Origin: Tateyamaria omphalii
Lineage (GTDB): Bacteria; Pseudomonadota; Alphaproteobacteria; Rhodobacterales; Rhodobacteraceae
Length of the DNA stretch: 64,000 bases
Direction: 5' to 3'
NCBI RefSeq assembly: GCF_001969365.1
Contig: NZ_CP019312.1
Coordinates: 1,674,001-1,738,000, forward strand
Shown here: positions 18,301 through 24,903 of the stretch, piece by piece
How positions within the stretch are numbered: position 1 is the stretch's first letter
Layout: each line of letters starts with the position of its first letter
The notes under the pieces: generated by a model
What the model saw: only the letters and a program-made list of their open reading frames with translations
Told to the model about the DNA's origin: nothing
Database searches by the model: none
Program-made: the position numbers and the translations under genes

Positions 18301-18758
18301 GAGCTTTCGCCGGTATGATCATCCCCCATCGCCACCAGCACGCCACCGTGCTTGGACGACCCGGCCATATTTGCGTGCTTGAAGGCATCCCCCGACCGGT
18401 CCACACCCGGCCCCTTGCCGTACCACAGGCCAAAGACACCGTCATACTTGCCCTCGTCCCGCAACTCCGCCTGTTGCGCACCCCACAGGGCGGTGGCAGC
18501 CAAATCCTCGTTCAGCCCCGGCTGAAAGGTCACGTCATGCGCGGCAAGCTGCTTCAACGCGCGGGTCATCTGCATATCAACGGCGCCCAGCGGCGATCCG
18601 CGATAGCCGGTCACCAACCCCGCGGTGTTCAACCCGGCCGCCACATCACGCGCCTTCTGCATCAGCATCAGCCGCACCAGCGCCTGCGTGCCGTTCAACA
18701 GAACCGGGCTCTTTTCCAGATCATACCGGTCGTTCAAGGAAATCTTTTGCGTGCTCAT
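15339..18758 (-). CDS. indolepyruvate ferredoxin oxidoreductase, fused alpha/beta form
   Basis: 1139 residues, the length of the single-chain bacterial form. From the N-terminus: a pyruvate:ferredoxin-oxidoreductase-like region (TGYRGSPLGAVD near residue 50), a TPP-binding domain (about 400-600, with the cysteine motif FCSGCPHNSS before it), a 2[4Fe-4S] segment near residue 630 (CEGCGDCGVQSNC, then C-V-K-G-F-C-P), and a gamma-type domain (about 710-960, GVGGTGVVTIG). These enzymes oxidatively decarboxylate arylpyruvates from aromatic amino acids to aryl-CoA, reducing an electron carrier. The gene stands alone and diverges from a LysR regulator, with an operator-like palindrome in the gap. Confidence 0.94.
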   Translation of the reverse strand: MSTQKISLNDRYDLEKSPVLLNGTQALVRLMLMQKARDVAAGLNTAGLVTGYRGSPLGAVDMQMTRALKQLAAHDVTFQPGLNEDLAATALWGAQQAELRDEGKYDGVFGLWYGKGPGVDRSGDAFKHANMAGSSKHGGVLVAMGDDHTGESSTVLHQSEWALIDAYMPVVSPAGVQEIMDFGLYGWALSRFSGLWVGLKTMKDTVEATSVVDGDPHRLSLTVPDYALPEGGLNIRLVDTPTEQEARMIDHKRFAAEAFSRANNMDKRMWGKPGAKIGFVAAGKNWLDLVHALHLLNIDENEAERLGITTYKVGQTFPLDMQGFHDWAEGLDLIVVVEEKRKLIEVQIKEAIFDDRRGRRVYGWYKGGAGSMHREELFPTRGALDPILIAEKLGGILVEEGRNTDGIKAGLAKLDEARRSDNAEDIAARLPYFCSGCPHNSSTKVPDGSRAYAGIGCHYMVQWMDRETIGYTHMGAEGANWIGEAPFSKRDHVFQNLGDGTYNHSGVQAIRAALAAGTNITYKILYNDAVAMTGGQGNEGGLDPYRIVDEVRAMGCEHVAVVYDDKEEVDVSRFPSGVPTHERAELQVVQERFAKTEGVSVIVYVQTCAAEKRRRRKRGTFPDIDKRVFINTDVCEGCGDCGVQSNCVSIVPKETELGRKRAIDQSSCNKDFSCVKGFCPSFVTLEGAQVKKAATTELDLPDLPMPELPEIDGTWNVVITGVGGTGVVTIGAVMAQAAHIDGKGAGMMEMAGLAQKGGAVHIHCRLANDPADISAIRVATGECDALIGGDLVVSAGAKTLGLTSAGRTGAVVNSHEIITGDFTRNTEFALPSERLSLALEARLRDRVDMFDASDLAKATMGDSIFSNMMIFGAAWQRGLVPLSFEAIMAAIDLNGAAVERNKRAFDIGRWAVLHAEDAARVAEPKVIQLPKSLEEKIAFRADHLLKYQSKRLAKRYRKLVDGIDDAAVKEAVTKGYHKLLAYKDEYEVARLHLETEAKAREQFEGDFTMKFHLAPPMLSKERPDGRPVKKEYGPGMMRNFRLLAKLKGLRGTPLDVFGYTEERKMERALIKQYEADMKAVLPQISDNTREAVVALAALPLDIRGFGPVKQANEAKAAKRREELLSVIRGGGAVQSKAAE

Positions 18759-18800
18759 CGCTGGCCTCCCCTGCCGAGATCAGTCTTGCATATCTTTCAA

Positions 18801-18827
18801 CCTATAATAGGTCACATATGCTGACCT
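18801..18827. promoter_or_regulatory. LysR-type operator and -10-like element between divergent genes
   Basis: CCTATAATAGG (18801-18811) is an inverted repeat containing TATAAT on the plus strand and TATTAT on the minus strand. It runs into AGGTCA (18809-18814), a seven-base spacer and TGACCT (18822-18827), a perfect palindrome. The inner part is TCA-N7-TGA, that is T-N11-A, the LysR box format. On the minus strand the box lies just upstream of the TATTAT, as expected for an activator site for the oxidoreductase gene; on the plus strand it lies just downstream of TATAAT, as expected for autorepression. No transcription start is known. Confidence 0.7.
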
Positions 18828-18928
18828 GCACAGAAAAATTTTTGTTATTCCAAGGTTCCGGTTGGCAGGGCCATGTGAAATACGAAGATTTCGCTTATGT
18901 TGGCGGTAACGTTACGGAAGTGGTGCGG

Positions 18929-19846
18929 ATGGACTGGGACAAGTTACGAATATTTCACGCGGTCGCGGACGCGGGCAGCCTGACTCATGCCGGTGACAAG
19001 CTGAACCTCAGCCAATCGGCAGTGTCGCGCCAGATTCGCGGGCTCGAGGAATCGCTGAATGCCACCCTGTTCCACCGCCATGCGCGCGGCCTGATCCTGA
19101 CCGAACAAGGCGAATTGCTGTTCGACGCCACGACGGCCATGAACAAGCGGCTCGACACCGCCAGCGCCCGCATCCGCGACAGCGAGGAAGAGGTGTTCGG
19201 CGACCTGCGCGTCACCACCACCATCGGCTTCGGCACGCTCTGGCTGGCGCCGCGGCTGGTGAAACTCTACGAACAATACCCCGACCTGCGCGTGGACCTC
19301 ATGCTTGAGGAACGCGTGCTCGACCTGCCCATGCGCGAGGCCGACGTGGCCATCCGCATGAAGGAGCCCAGCCAGGCCGACTTGATCCGCAAGCGGCTGA
19401 TGACCGTCAAGATGCAGCTGTTCGCAACCCAGGCCTACCTGGACGCCAACGATACACCCGAAACCCTCGAGGATCTGATCGAACACAGGCTCATCTGCCA
19501 AAACGTGAATTCGGCCCAGGTGGGCGCAGGCAGCAGCCTCGTCCAACATCTTTTGACATACGAGGTCCGGTCGCTTCTGACGGTCAACAACTACTTCGGC
19601 GTGCTGCAGGGCGTGCTGCAAGACCTCGGCCTGGGCATCCTGCCCGACTACGTGTCGCTGGATGATCCGCGACTCATCCGAGTGCTACCTGAGATTGAAT
19701 CGGCCGACGTGCCCGTTTTCCTCGCATACCCGGAAGAATTACGCCAATCAAAGCGGATCGCCGCCTTCCGCGACTTCGTGCAGGAAGAGATCATCGCCTA
19801 CCGTAAGATGCTGCGGCAAAAGGAAAATCCCCAAGGCATGCAATAA
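18929..19846 (+). CDS. LysR-family transcriptional regulator
   Basis: 305 residues from ATG 18929, which has GGAAG eight bases upstream; the frame is open further 5' to 18818 but the fold begins at MDWDKLRIFHAVADAG. The N-terminal winged helix-turn-helix (residues 1-60, SQSAVSRQIRGLE recognition helix) and a periplasmic-binding-like effector domain (about 90-290) are present. It is divergent from the indolepyruvate oxidoreductase gene, so control of that gene is likely by family rule. The ligand is unknown; an arylpyruvate or aromatic amino acid would be a reasonable guess. Confidence 0.93.
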   Translation: MDWDKLRIFHAVADAGSLTHAGDKLNLSQSAVSRQIRGLEESLNATLFHRHARGLILTEQGELLFDATTAMNKRLDTASARIRDSEEEVFGDLRVTTTIGFGTLWLAPRLVKLYEQYPDLRVDLMLEERVLDLPMREADVAIRMKEPSQADLIRKRLMTVKMQLFATQAYLDANDTPETLEDLIEHRLICQNVNSAQVGAGSSLVQHLLTYEVRSLLTVNNYFGVLQGVLQDLGLGILPDYVSLDDPRLIRVLPEIESADVPVFLAYPEELRQSKRIAAFRDFVQEEIIAYRKMLRQKENPQGMQ

Positions 19847-19920
19847 CCGCATACCAGCCATGCCAAGGCCCGTACATAAAATGCCTTGATCGGTGGCAAA
19901 CGCATCCCTAACTCGCCTAT

Positions 19921-19998
19921 TGAAGAGACACGGCGCAGATGCGCCATCTTCATACCTCCCTGTTGGACTGGGCCGAGCTTCGCGCTCGGCCTTTTTTT
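19921..19998 (+). ncRNA. candidate small RNA with anti-Shine-Dalgarno stretch, ending in a terminator
   Basis: Between the LysR gene and the MscS gene two stable stems flank an unpaired CCTCCC. Stem 1: TGAAGA (19921-19926) pairs with TCTTCA (19947-19952), and inside it GGCGC-AGAT-GCGCC (19932-19945) closes a tetraloop. The single-stranded part contains CCTCCC (19955-19960), complementary to Shine-Dalgarno sequences. Stem 2 is the terminator at 19971-19998. This is the build of a trans-acting small RNA or a processed 3' UTR RNA. The 5' end is not visible; it could begin upstream of 19921. Confidence 0.45.
19971..19998 (+). terminator. intrinsic terminator
   Basis: GGCCGAGC (19971-19978), loop TTCGC, GCTCGGCC (19984-19991), then seven T. 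It ends the LysR transcript or a small RNA; the MscS-type gene starts 86 bases further on. Confidence 0.93.
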
Positions 19999-20084
19999 GT
20001 GTCTGCCGCCCCCAAGCGTTTCCTTGCAACAATCGACGCGCTCGCGCACTGTGTCCTAAAACAAAAGTGCGCCTGGGGACATTT

Positions 20085-22388
20085 ATGCCAAAGCATATCA
20101 CATACGCCGTCTGGCGTGGCCTGTTTGCCGTCCTGATAGCGATCAGCCTGCTCACGAACCCCTTACAGGCGCAATCCCTTGTCAGCACAACATCCACAGA
20201 CCGCGAAACTGCCGTCCCTGATCTACCCGACCCACTGACGGAGGACACGGCAAACGCGCTCATCTCCCGGCTCAGCGACAGCGAGGTACGCGCGCTCCTG
20301 CTGGATCAGCTGAATGCCCAGGCCACCAACCCGGACGACGACACGGACGAGATCGAGGATTTCATCTACCACCTGACCAGCGGCGCATTCGCGCAGATCA
20401 CCATCGCTCTGCAACGGCTGCCGCTGCTTGTCACTGAACAGGCCCGCGCCTTCTCCACCTTTGGCAATTTTGTCGGCACCAACGGCTTGCTCGCCATCGC
20501 GGGTTACTTCTTGATGGTGCTTCTGGGCGCCTTCGCCATTGAGTTTGCCTTTCGCCGCCTCATCCGCGGATGGCTGGTCCTGCCGCCGCGCCGCGCGGAT
20601 TCCCAAAGCATGCGCGAAGCCATCGTGCCCCTGGCAAAACGCCTGACCAGCGAAATCGTGTCGGTCGCCGTCTTTATGTTCGCCGCAGCCCAGATCACGC
20701 GGCTGGCCGTGCCCGCCTACTACCACCCGTTCTTCATGCTGGTCGGGCCCTGGCTGATCGGGCTGCCGCGCATGTCCGCCGCCGTGGCCCGCTTCTTCAT
20801 GGCGCCCAACGCGCCGGACTACCGGATCGTGTCAGCCACCGACACCACGGCACGGGCCATGGTCTTCCACATGTTCTGGCTGGGCATGGTCATCGGCATC
20901 GGCCAGGTCATCGTGCCGTTCAACGTCGCCAACGGCGTGCCCGTGGGCGAAACCCGCATCGGCGCCTGGGTCAATTTCGCCGTGCACCTCTATGTCGCAC
21001 TCCTCTTCTGGCGCTACTGGTCCGAAAGCATCGACATGATGCGCGGCGGCTACAACGACCTCAGTCCGGCAGAGGACTGGATCGCACGCGCCTACCCCTA
21101 TTTCGGCATCGGCGTCGCACTCGCGACCTGGTGGATCGTGAACATCGTCGTCAGCTACGAAAACTTCGCCCTGCTGGAGGGCATCCCGCAATACAAAACC
21201 CTCGCACTCCTCACCTTCGCCCCGGCGATGGACACAGCCATTCGCGGCCTCGTGCGGCACCTCGCCCCCCCGATGACGGGCGAAGGGCCGGTGGCGGAAC
21301 GGGCCTACGTCTCCACCCGCCGCTCCTATGTGCGGATCGGGCGGGTGCTGGTTTTTGGCATCGTCCTTATGGCCGTGGCGTCTTTCTGGGACATGTCACC
21401 CACGACACTGGCCAACGCAGGCGTCGGCGAACGCTTCGCCGCCAACCTGATGGAGTTCCTGCTGATCATCGCCATCGGCTATCTGGTGTACGAGGTCGTG
21501 TCGCTCATCATCAACCGCAAGCTCGCGGCGGAAATGACAGCGTCGGGCTACGACCCCAACGCCGAAGAGATGGGCGGCGGCGATGGCGGCGGCGCGGGCG
21601 GGTCGCGGCTCTCGACAGTCCTGCCCCTGATCCTCGGTGTCAGCCAGGCCGCCATCATCGTGCTGTTCCTCCTGCTCGGGCTCAGCAACGCAGGGGTCGA
21701 CACCACACCGCTTCTGGCCGGTGCCGGTATCGTCGGCCTCGCCATCGGCTTCGGCGCCCAGAAACTCGTCACGGACGTGGTGTCGGGCATCTTCTTCCTG
21801 ATCGACGACGCCTTCCGCACCGGCGAGTATGTCGCGGTCGATAGCACCATGGGCACAGTCGAGAAGATCTCGATCCGGTCCATGCAGCTGCGCCACCACC
21901 GTGGCCCCGTCCACACGCTCCCCTACGGAGAGATCCCCAAGATCACGAACTATTCCCGCGACTGGGTCATTATGAAACTACGCTTCACCGTCCCCTTCGG
22001 CACCGACCCCAACAAGGTCAAGAAGATCTTCAAGACCATCGGCGCCGAGATGATGGAGGATCCGCTGTTCCAGGATGACTTCCTGCAACCGTTCAAATCC
22101 CAGGGCGTTCTGGAATTCGATGACGTGGGCATCGTGATGCGGGGCAAGTTCATGGCCAAGCCCGGCACGCAATTCACCATCCGCAAGGAACTGCTGACGC
22201 GCGTGAACAAACAGTTCGAGGAAAACGGCATCGACTTCGCCCGGCGCGAGGTGCGCGTGGCGATCCCCGGCCTTGACGACCACGACAAGCTTGACGAGGC
22301 GGACAAGGCCGCCATCGCAGCAGCCGCAACCGAAGCCGCGCAAGAGATGGTCGAGGCGGCACCGGGCGCTGGCAAGCCGGGCGACTGA
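20085..22388 (+). CDS. mechanosensitive ion channel, MscS family, mid-size
   Basis: 767 residues from ATG 20085 (GGGGA upstream), giving a signal peptide (about 1-30, ending A-Q-A-like). The frame is open upstream to 19893 but overlaps the terminator. A periplasmic N-terminal part (about 30-135) is followed by many membrane helices and the conserved MscS core near residues 540-660 (LAGAGIVGLAIGFGAQKLVTDVVSGIFFLI, shown here only as a region), then a cytoplasmic beta/alpha-beta vestibule. It should open under membrane tension to release solutes in osmotic downshift. Longer than E. coli MscS (286) and shorter than MscK. It is followed at 95 bases by the exported-protein array. Confidence 0.92.
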   Translation: MPKHITYAVWRGLFAVLIAISLLTNPLQAQSLVSTTSTDRETAVPDLPDPLTEDTANALISRLSDSEVRALLLDQLNAQATNPDDDTDEIEDFIYHLTSGAFAQITIALQRLPLLVTEQARAFSTFGNFVGTNGLLAIAGYFLMVLLGAFAIEFAFRRLIRGWLVLPPRRADSQSMREAIVPLAKRLTSEIVSVAVFMFAAAQITRLAVPAYYHPFFMLVGPWLIGLPRMSAAVARFFMAPNAPDYRIVSATDTTARAMVFHMFWLGMVIGIGQVIVPFNVANGVPVGETRIGAWVNFAVHLYVALLFWRYWSESIDMMRGGYNDLSPAEDWIARAYPYFGIGVALATWWIVNIVVSYENFALLEGIPQYKTLALLTFAPAMDTAIRGLVRHLAPPMTGEGPVAERAYVSTRRSYVRIGRVLVFGIVLMAVASFWDMSPTTLANAGVGERFAANLMEFLLIIAIGYLVYEVVSLIINRKLAAEMTASGYDPNAEEMGGGDGGGAGGSRLSTVLPLILGVSQAAIIVLFLLLGLSNAGVDTTPLLAGAGIVGLAIGFGAQKLVTDVVSGIFFLIDDAFRTGEYVAVDSTMGTVEKISIRSMQLRHHRGPVHTLPYGEIPKITNYSRDWVIMKLRFTVPFGTDPNKVKKIFKTIGAEMMEDPLFQDDFLQPFKSQGVLEFDDVGIVMRGKFMAKPGTQFTIRKELLTRVNKQFEENGIDFARREVRVAIPGLDDHDKLDEADKAAIAAAATEAAQEMVEAAPGAGKPGD

Positions 22389-22483
22389 CGCAGGGGCAAG
22401 CATAGCCGACACAATGATGTGACCCGCTTTGCCTTCGCACAAAAGCGCGCCACCTTTCCCGTCATCACCAAAGGGAGACGACC

Positions 22484-22876
22484 ATGCACCTCACAAAACG
22501 CAGCGCTGCCCTGATGATCGCCGCCGCCATGACCTTGCCCGGCACCGCACAGGCCGATCTGTCCGCCGCCGACATCACTGCCCTGTCAAACGGGTCCAAG
22601 GGACGCGTGCTCGCGTCGGATGGCGCCGTTCTGGGGACCATCGACGGGCTCAACTTCTCGGGTGACCGCGCGAAACTCTTCGTGCTGACCCGCGGCGGCA
22701 ACATCTTCCGACGCACCGGCGGCAAGGATATCGTGGTCACAACCACCCAGGGGCAACTCACCCGTCAAGGCAGCGATCTGATAATGGACGCCGACGCACA
22801 GCGGGTGCGGATCAAGGCCAACAAATCCTTCACCGACGACAGCTCGCCCATCACCATCCTCTTGATCGGCCCATGA
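22484..22876 (+). CDS. small exported protein, first of a paralog array
   Basis: 130 residues with a clear signal peptide (about 1-24, A-Q-A cleavage). The mature part is about 105 residues of predicted beta strands with the pattern V-x-x-S-D-G-x-x-x-G-x-I-x-G, S-G-D-R-A-x-L-F and G-x-D-I, then D-A-D-A-Q-R-V-R-I-K-A. The same pattern recurs in the genes at 22945 and 24216 and more distantly at 23589. It looks like a PRC-barrel-like fold, but this is only an impression from the GxxxGxI turns. Function unknown. A GGGAGACGACC Shine-Dalgarno region precedes the ATG. Confidence 0.8.
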   Translation: MHLTKRSAALMIAAAMTLPGTAQADLSAADITALSNGSKGRVLASDGAVLGTIDGLNFSGDRAKLFVLTRGGNIFRRTGGKDIVVTTTQGQLTRQGSDLIMDADAQRVRIKANKSFTDDSSPITILLIGP

Positions 22877-22944
22877 ACCCGAACCGAATAAACCGGACGG
22901 CCCATGCGTTATCAGTGCAGAACGCAATCAAAAGGACCCCAGAC

Positions 22945-23337
22945 ATGACATCTCTCGCAACAGTCGCCAAACGCAGCCTCGTCGCCCTTACCCTCAGCCT
23001 TGCCGCCGCAACAGCCCAGGCCGACCTCACCGCCAGCGAAGCGGCACAGGTCGAAAAACTGCGTGGCACGGGGGTCTTTTCCTCGGACGGCGCACTCGTC
23101 GGCCTGATCGAAGGGGCGTCCATCAGCGGCGACCGCGCCGCTTTGTTCCTCACACCGGGCAGCGGCGACGTCCTCCGCCAGCGCGGCAAGGACATCATCA
23201 TCCGCACCAACACCTCCGAACTGTCCCTGCGCGGCACCCAGATCATCCTGAACGCAGACGCACAGCGCGTCCGGACCAAAGCCTTCGTGCAGAAAGAAGA
23301 TGACGATCAGGTCACGGTGACCCTTCCTCGCATCTGA
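22945..23337 (+). CDS. small exported protein, second paralog of the array
   Basis: 130 residues from ATG 22945 (AAAAGGA upstream); the open frame extends back to 22873 without a ribosome site. Signal peptide about 1-26 (A-Q-A-D). The mature domain repeats the neighbour's pattern: FSSDGALVGLIEG, SGDRAALFL, RGKDIIIRT, then LRGTQIILNADAQRVR. It is closest to the genes at 22484 and 24216. It follows the first paralog after 68 bases and is closed by a strong terminator, so the two may share a transcript. Function unknown. Confidence 0.8.
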   Translation: MTSLATVAKRSLVALTLSLAAATAQADLTASEAAQVEKLRGTGVFSSDGALVGLIEGASISGDRAALFLTPGSGDVLRQRGKDIIIRTNTSELSLRGTQIILNADAQRVRTKAFVQKEDDDQVTVTLPRI

Positions 23338-23364
23338 TTGCCCAAGCGGCCAGCGAAATAGTCA

Positions 23365-23397
23365 GCCTCCGGAGCGTACCGCGCCGGAGGCTTTTTT
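23365..23397 (+). terminator. intrinsic terminator after second exported paralog
   Basis: GCCTCCGG (23365-23372), 11-base loop, CCGGAGGC (23384-23391), then six T. Confidence 0.92.
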
Positions 23398-23588
23398 GCG
23401 TCCGCACCACCGCAGCCTTGCCTCGCCACGAAGCGCCATGCCCGAACGTCCGGCCCGACTCCCCCAAACGCCGAAGTACGCCTTAGGTTCCTCTGTTTTT
23501 ATGGCTTTTTTTGGCAAGTTTTTTGGAACGATCTACGCCATCGTTTGGTTGTGTTCACGAAGTCAGACATTAGAAAAGGAGACTGACA

Positions 23589-24002
23589 ATGACACGCAAG
23601 ATCGCACTGATCGCTTCGACCGCACTGGCCCTGTCCGCCGCACCATTGCTGGCAGAAAACGCCACCATCTCATTTGACCCGACCAACACGCTGGCCGGCC
23701 AAGAGGATCGTGTGAGCACGATTTCTGCCATCGAAGGTGGCAACGTGGTGACATCCGACGGCGTTCTGCTGGGTCAGATCGAAGAATTTTCGATCAATGA
23801 CCAAGACCGCGCCGTGGTCCAGATCGACGTCGAGGCGGGACTGCGCTACGATGGCGACACCATGCTGCTGATGATCGACCCCGAGCACGTGACTGTGGCC
23901 AACGGTGGTGTGGCCGTCGAGCCGACCAATGACGAGCTGTTTGCTGCTATCGGCCAAGGGGGTCAGAACTCCGCTGGCGCGCTTGAGATCGACTTCAAGT
24001 AA
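23589..24002 (+). CDS. small exported protein, divergent member of the array
   Basis: 137 residues, signal peptide about 1-22 (L-L-A-E). The mature part keeps VVTSDGVLLGQIEEF, then RAVVQIDV and MIDPEHVTVANGGVAV, which fits the same GxxxGxI strand plan but not the R-A-x-L-F-L and ADAQRVR blocks of the other three. The end is acidic (ALEIDFK). It has its own AAAAGGAGA Shine-Dalgarno, a T-rich 5' region and its own terminator, so it is a single-gene unit. Lower GC upstream (long T runs at 23499-23522) suggests the promoter lies there. Function unknown. Confidence 0.78.
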   Translation: MTRKIALIASTALALSAAPLLAENATISFDPTNTLAGQEDRVSTISAIEGGNVVTSDGVLLGQIEEFSINDQDRAVVQIDVEAGLRYDGDTMLLMIDPEHVTVANGGVAVEPTNDELFAAIGQGGQNSAGALEIDFK

Positions 24003-24040
24003 GCAAAGATCTCGCAATCAGGTTGATTGCGCATTGATCA

Positions 24041-24072
24041 AGCCGCTCTGCCCCGCGCAGAGCGGCTTTTTT
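24041..24072 (+). terminator. intrinsic terminator after third exported protein
   Basis: AGCCGCTCTG (24041-24050), seven-base loop, CAGAGCGGCT (24058-24067), then T run to 24072. The stem is 10 bp and perfect. A smaller perfect hairpin, GCAATCA-GGT-TGATTGC, precedes it at 24014-24030. Confidence 0.94.
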
Positions 24073-24215
24073 CGTGTCAACGCAGGCGAAGACGGTGCCA
24101 TCCAGCAACGCTTCCACGCTCTTGCTGACGCAATTATCACGTGCGCGCGACGCGGGCTTTGAGCATCCGGTGCGCGTGCCCACTTCATGCGCAACACAGA
24201 CCGAAAGGATGGATC

Positions 24216-24608
24216 ATGCCCCGTTTCAAAACGACACTGAAAACTCTTGCCGCCGTCGCTGTTGCCAGCTTTGCCGCCACCGTCAGCAACGCCGCACTCA
24301 CGGCGGACGACATCCAGACCCTCGACGGCAAGAGTGGTATCCGCGTCTACTCCGCAGATGGCGATTTCGTTGGTGTGACAAACGGGTTGCGTCTGAGTGG
24401 AGAGCGCGCGCGTCTCTTTCTTTTGCCGCGTTCGGGCTCGATCTTTCGTCTCAGGGGACGCGACGTGATCATCACGACAAAAACCGACCTGATGACGCGG
24501 CGGGGCAATGATCTTGTGCTGGATGCAGATAGTTTGCGGTTGCGGATCAAGGCGCAAAACCCGGCCTCCGATCAAGATGGCGCACTGACCATCCTGCTTT
24601 TGACCTGA
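24216..24608 (+). CDS. small exported protein, fourth member of the array
   Basis: 130 residues from ATG 24216 (AAAGGATGG upstream); earlier in-frame codons from 24141 lack a ribosome site. Signal peptide about 1-26 (V-S-N-A-A). The mature domain has [39 protein letters not shown] and [14 protein letters not shown], the last matching ADAQRVRIKA of the first paralog. The mature protein is the same length as the first two. It ends about 295 bases before purL. Function unknown. Confidence 0.8.
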   Translation: MPRFKTTLKTLAAVAVASFAATVSNAALTADDIQTLDGKSGIRVYSADGDFVGVTNGLRLSGERARLFLLPRSGSIFRLRGRDVIITTKTDLMTRRGNDLVLDADSLRLRIKAQNPASDQDGALTILLLT

Positions 24609-24827
24609 TCGTGTCCGGCGCTGCGCACTGATCATGCGCGAACACGCGCGCTGGATCCGCCTCGACCGGAATGATAAACCCGCCAATGAGGCGCGACCGC
24701 ACCGGATCGTGGGTCAGTCTCCGCAGATTTGGTTAAGTTTTGCGAAACGCACCGCCCGCATCGCCAAGCCATTGTGTCCAAAGGACGATCACATGGCGGT
24801 TAAAACGGCGCAAACAGCCCGCACGCC

Positions 24828-24845
24828 TTGTCCCCGCGGGGACAA
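24828..24845. promoter_or_regulatory. 18-bp perfect palindrome in the purL leader
   Basis: TTGTCCCCGCGGGGACAA is a perfect palindrome centred 67 bases before the purL start. It could be an operator, or fold in RNA as GTCCC-CGCG-GGGAC. It has no T tract, so it is not a simple terminator. The rest of the 295-base gap shows nothing else that can be named. Confidence 0.5.
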
Positions 24846-24903
24846 ACCCTTTCCCCCCGCCCGTCCCTGCTCTAAAGAGCGTGCCAAAGCCGGGGGACGA
24901 CAC

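Noticed and set aside
17442..18824. 460-codon open frame on the plus strand
   Set aside because: It is antisense to the indolepyruvate oxidoreductase and rich in Arg, His and Gln with no motif; shadow of GC-rich coding.
19893..20084. 64-codon N-terminal extension of the MscS frame
   Set aside because: It runs over the terminator and sRNA candidate, and the ATG at 20085 has a Shine-Dalgarno and gives a signal peptide.
20570..21844. 424-codon alternative frame inside the MscS gene
   Set aside because: Arg-rich translation from a shifted frame of a GC-rich gene. The MscS frame has signal peptide, helices and the conserved core.
23398..23588. possible short gene in the T-rich gap
   Set aside because: The plus-strand frame has no ribosome site and its translation is unlike any protein; the stretch fits a promoter region.
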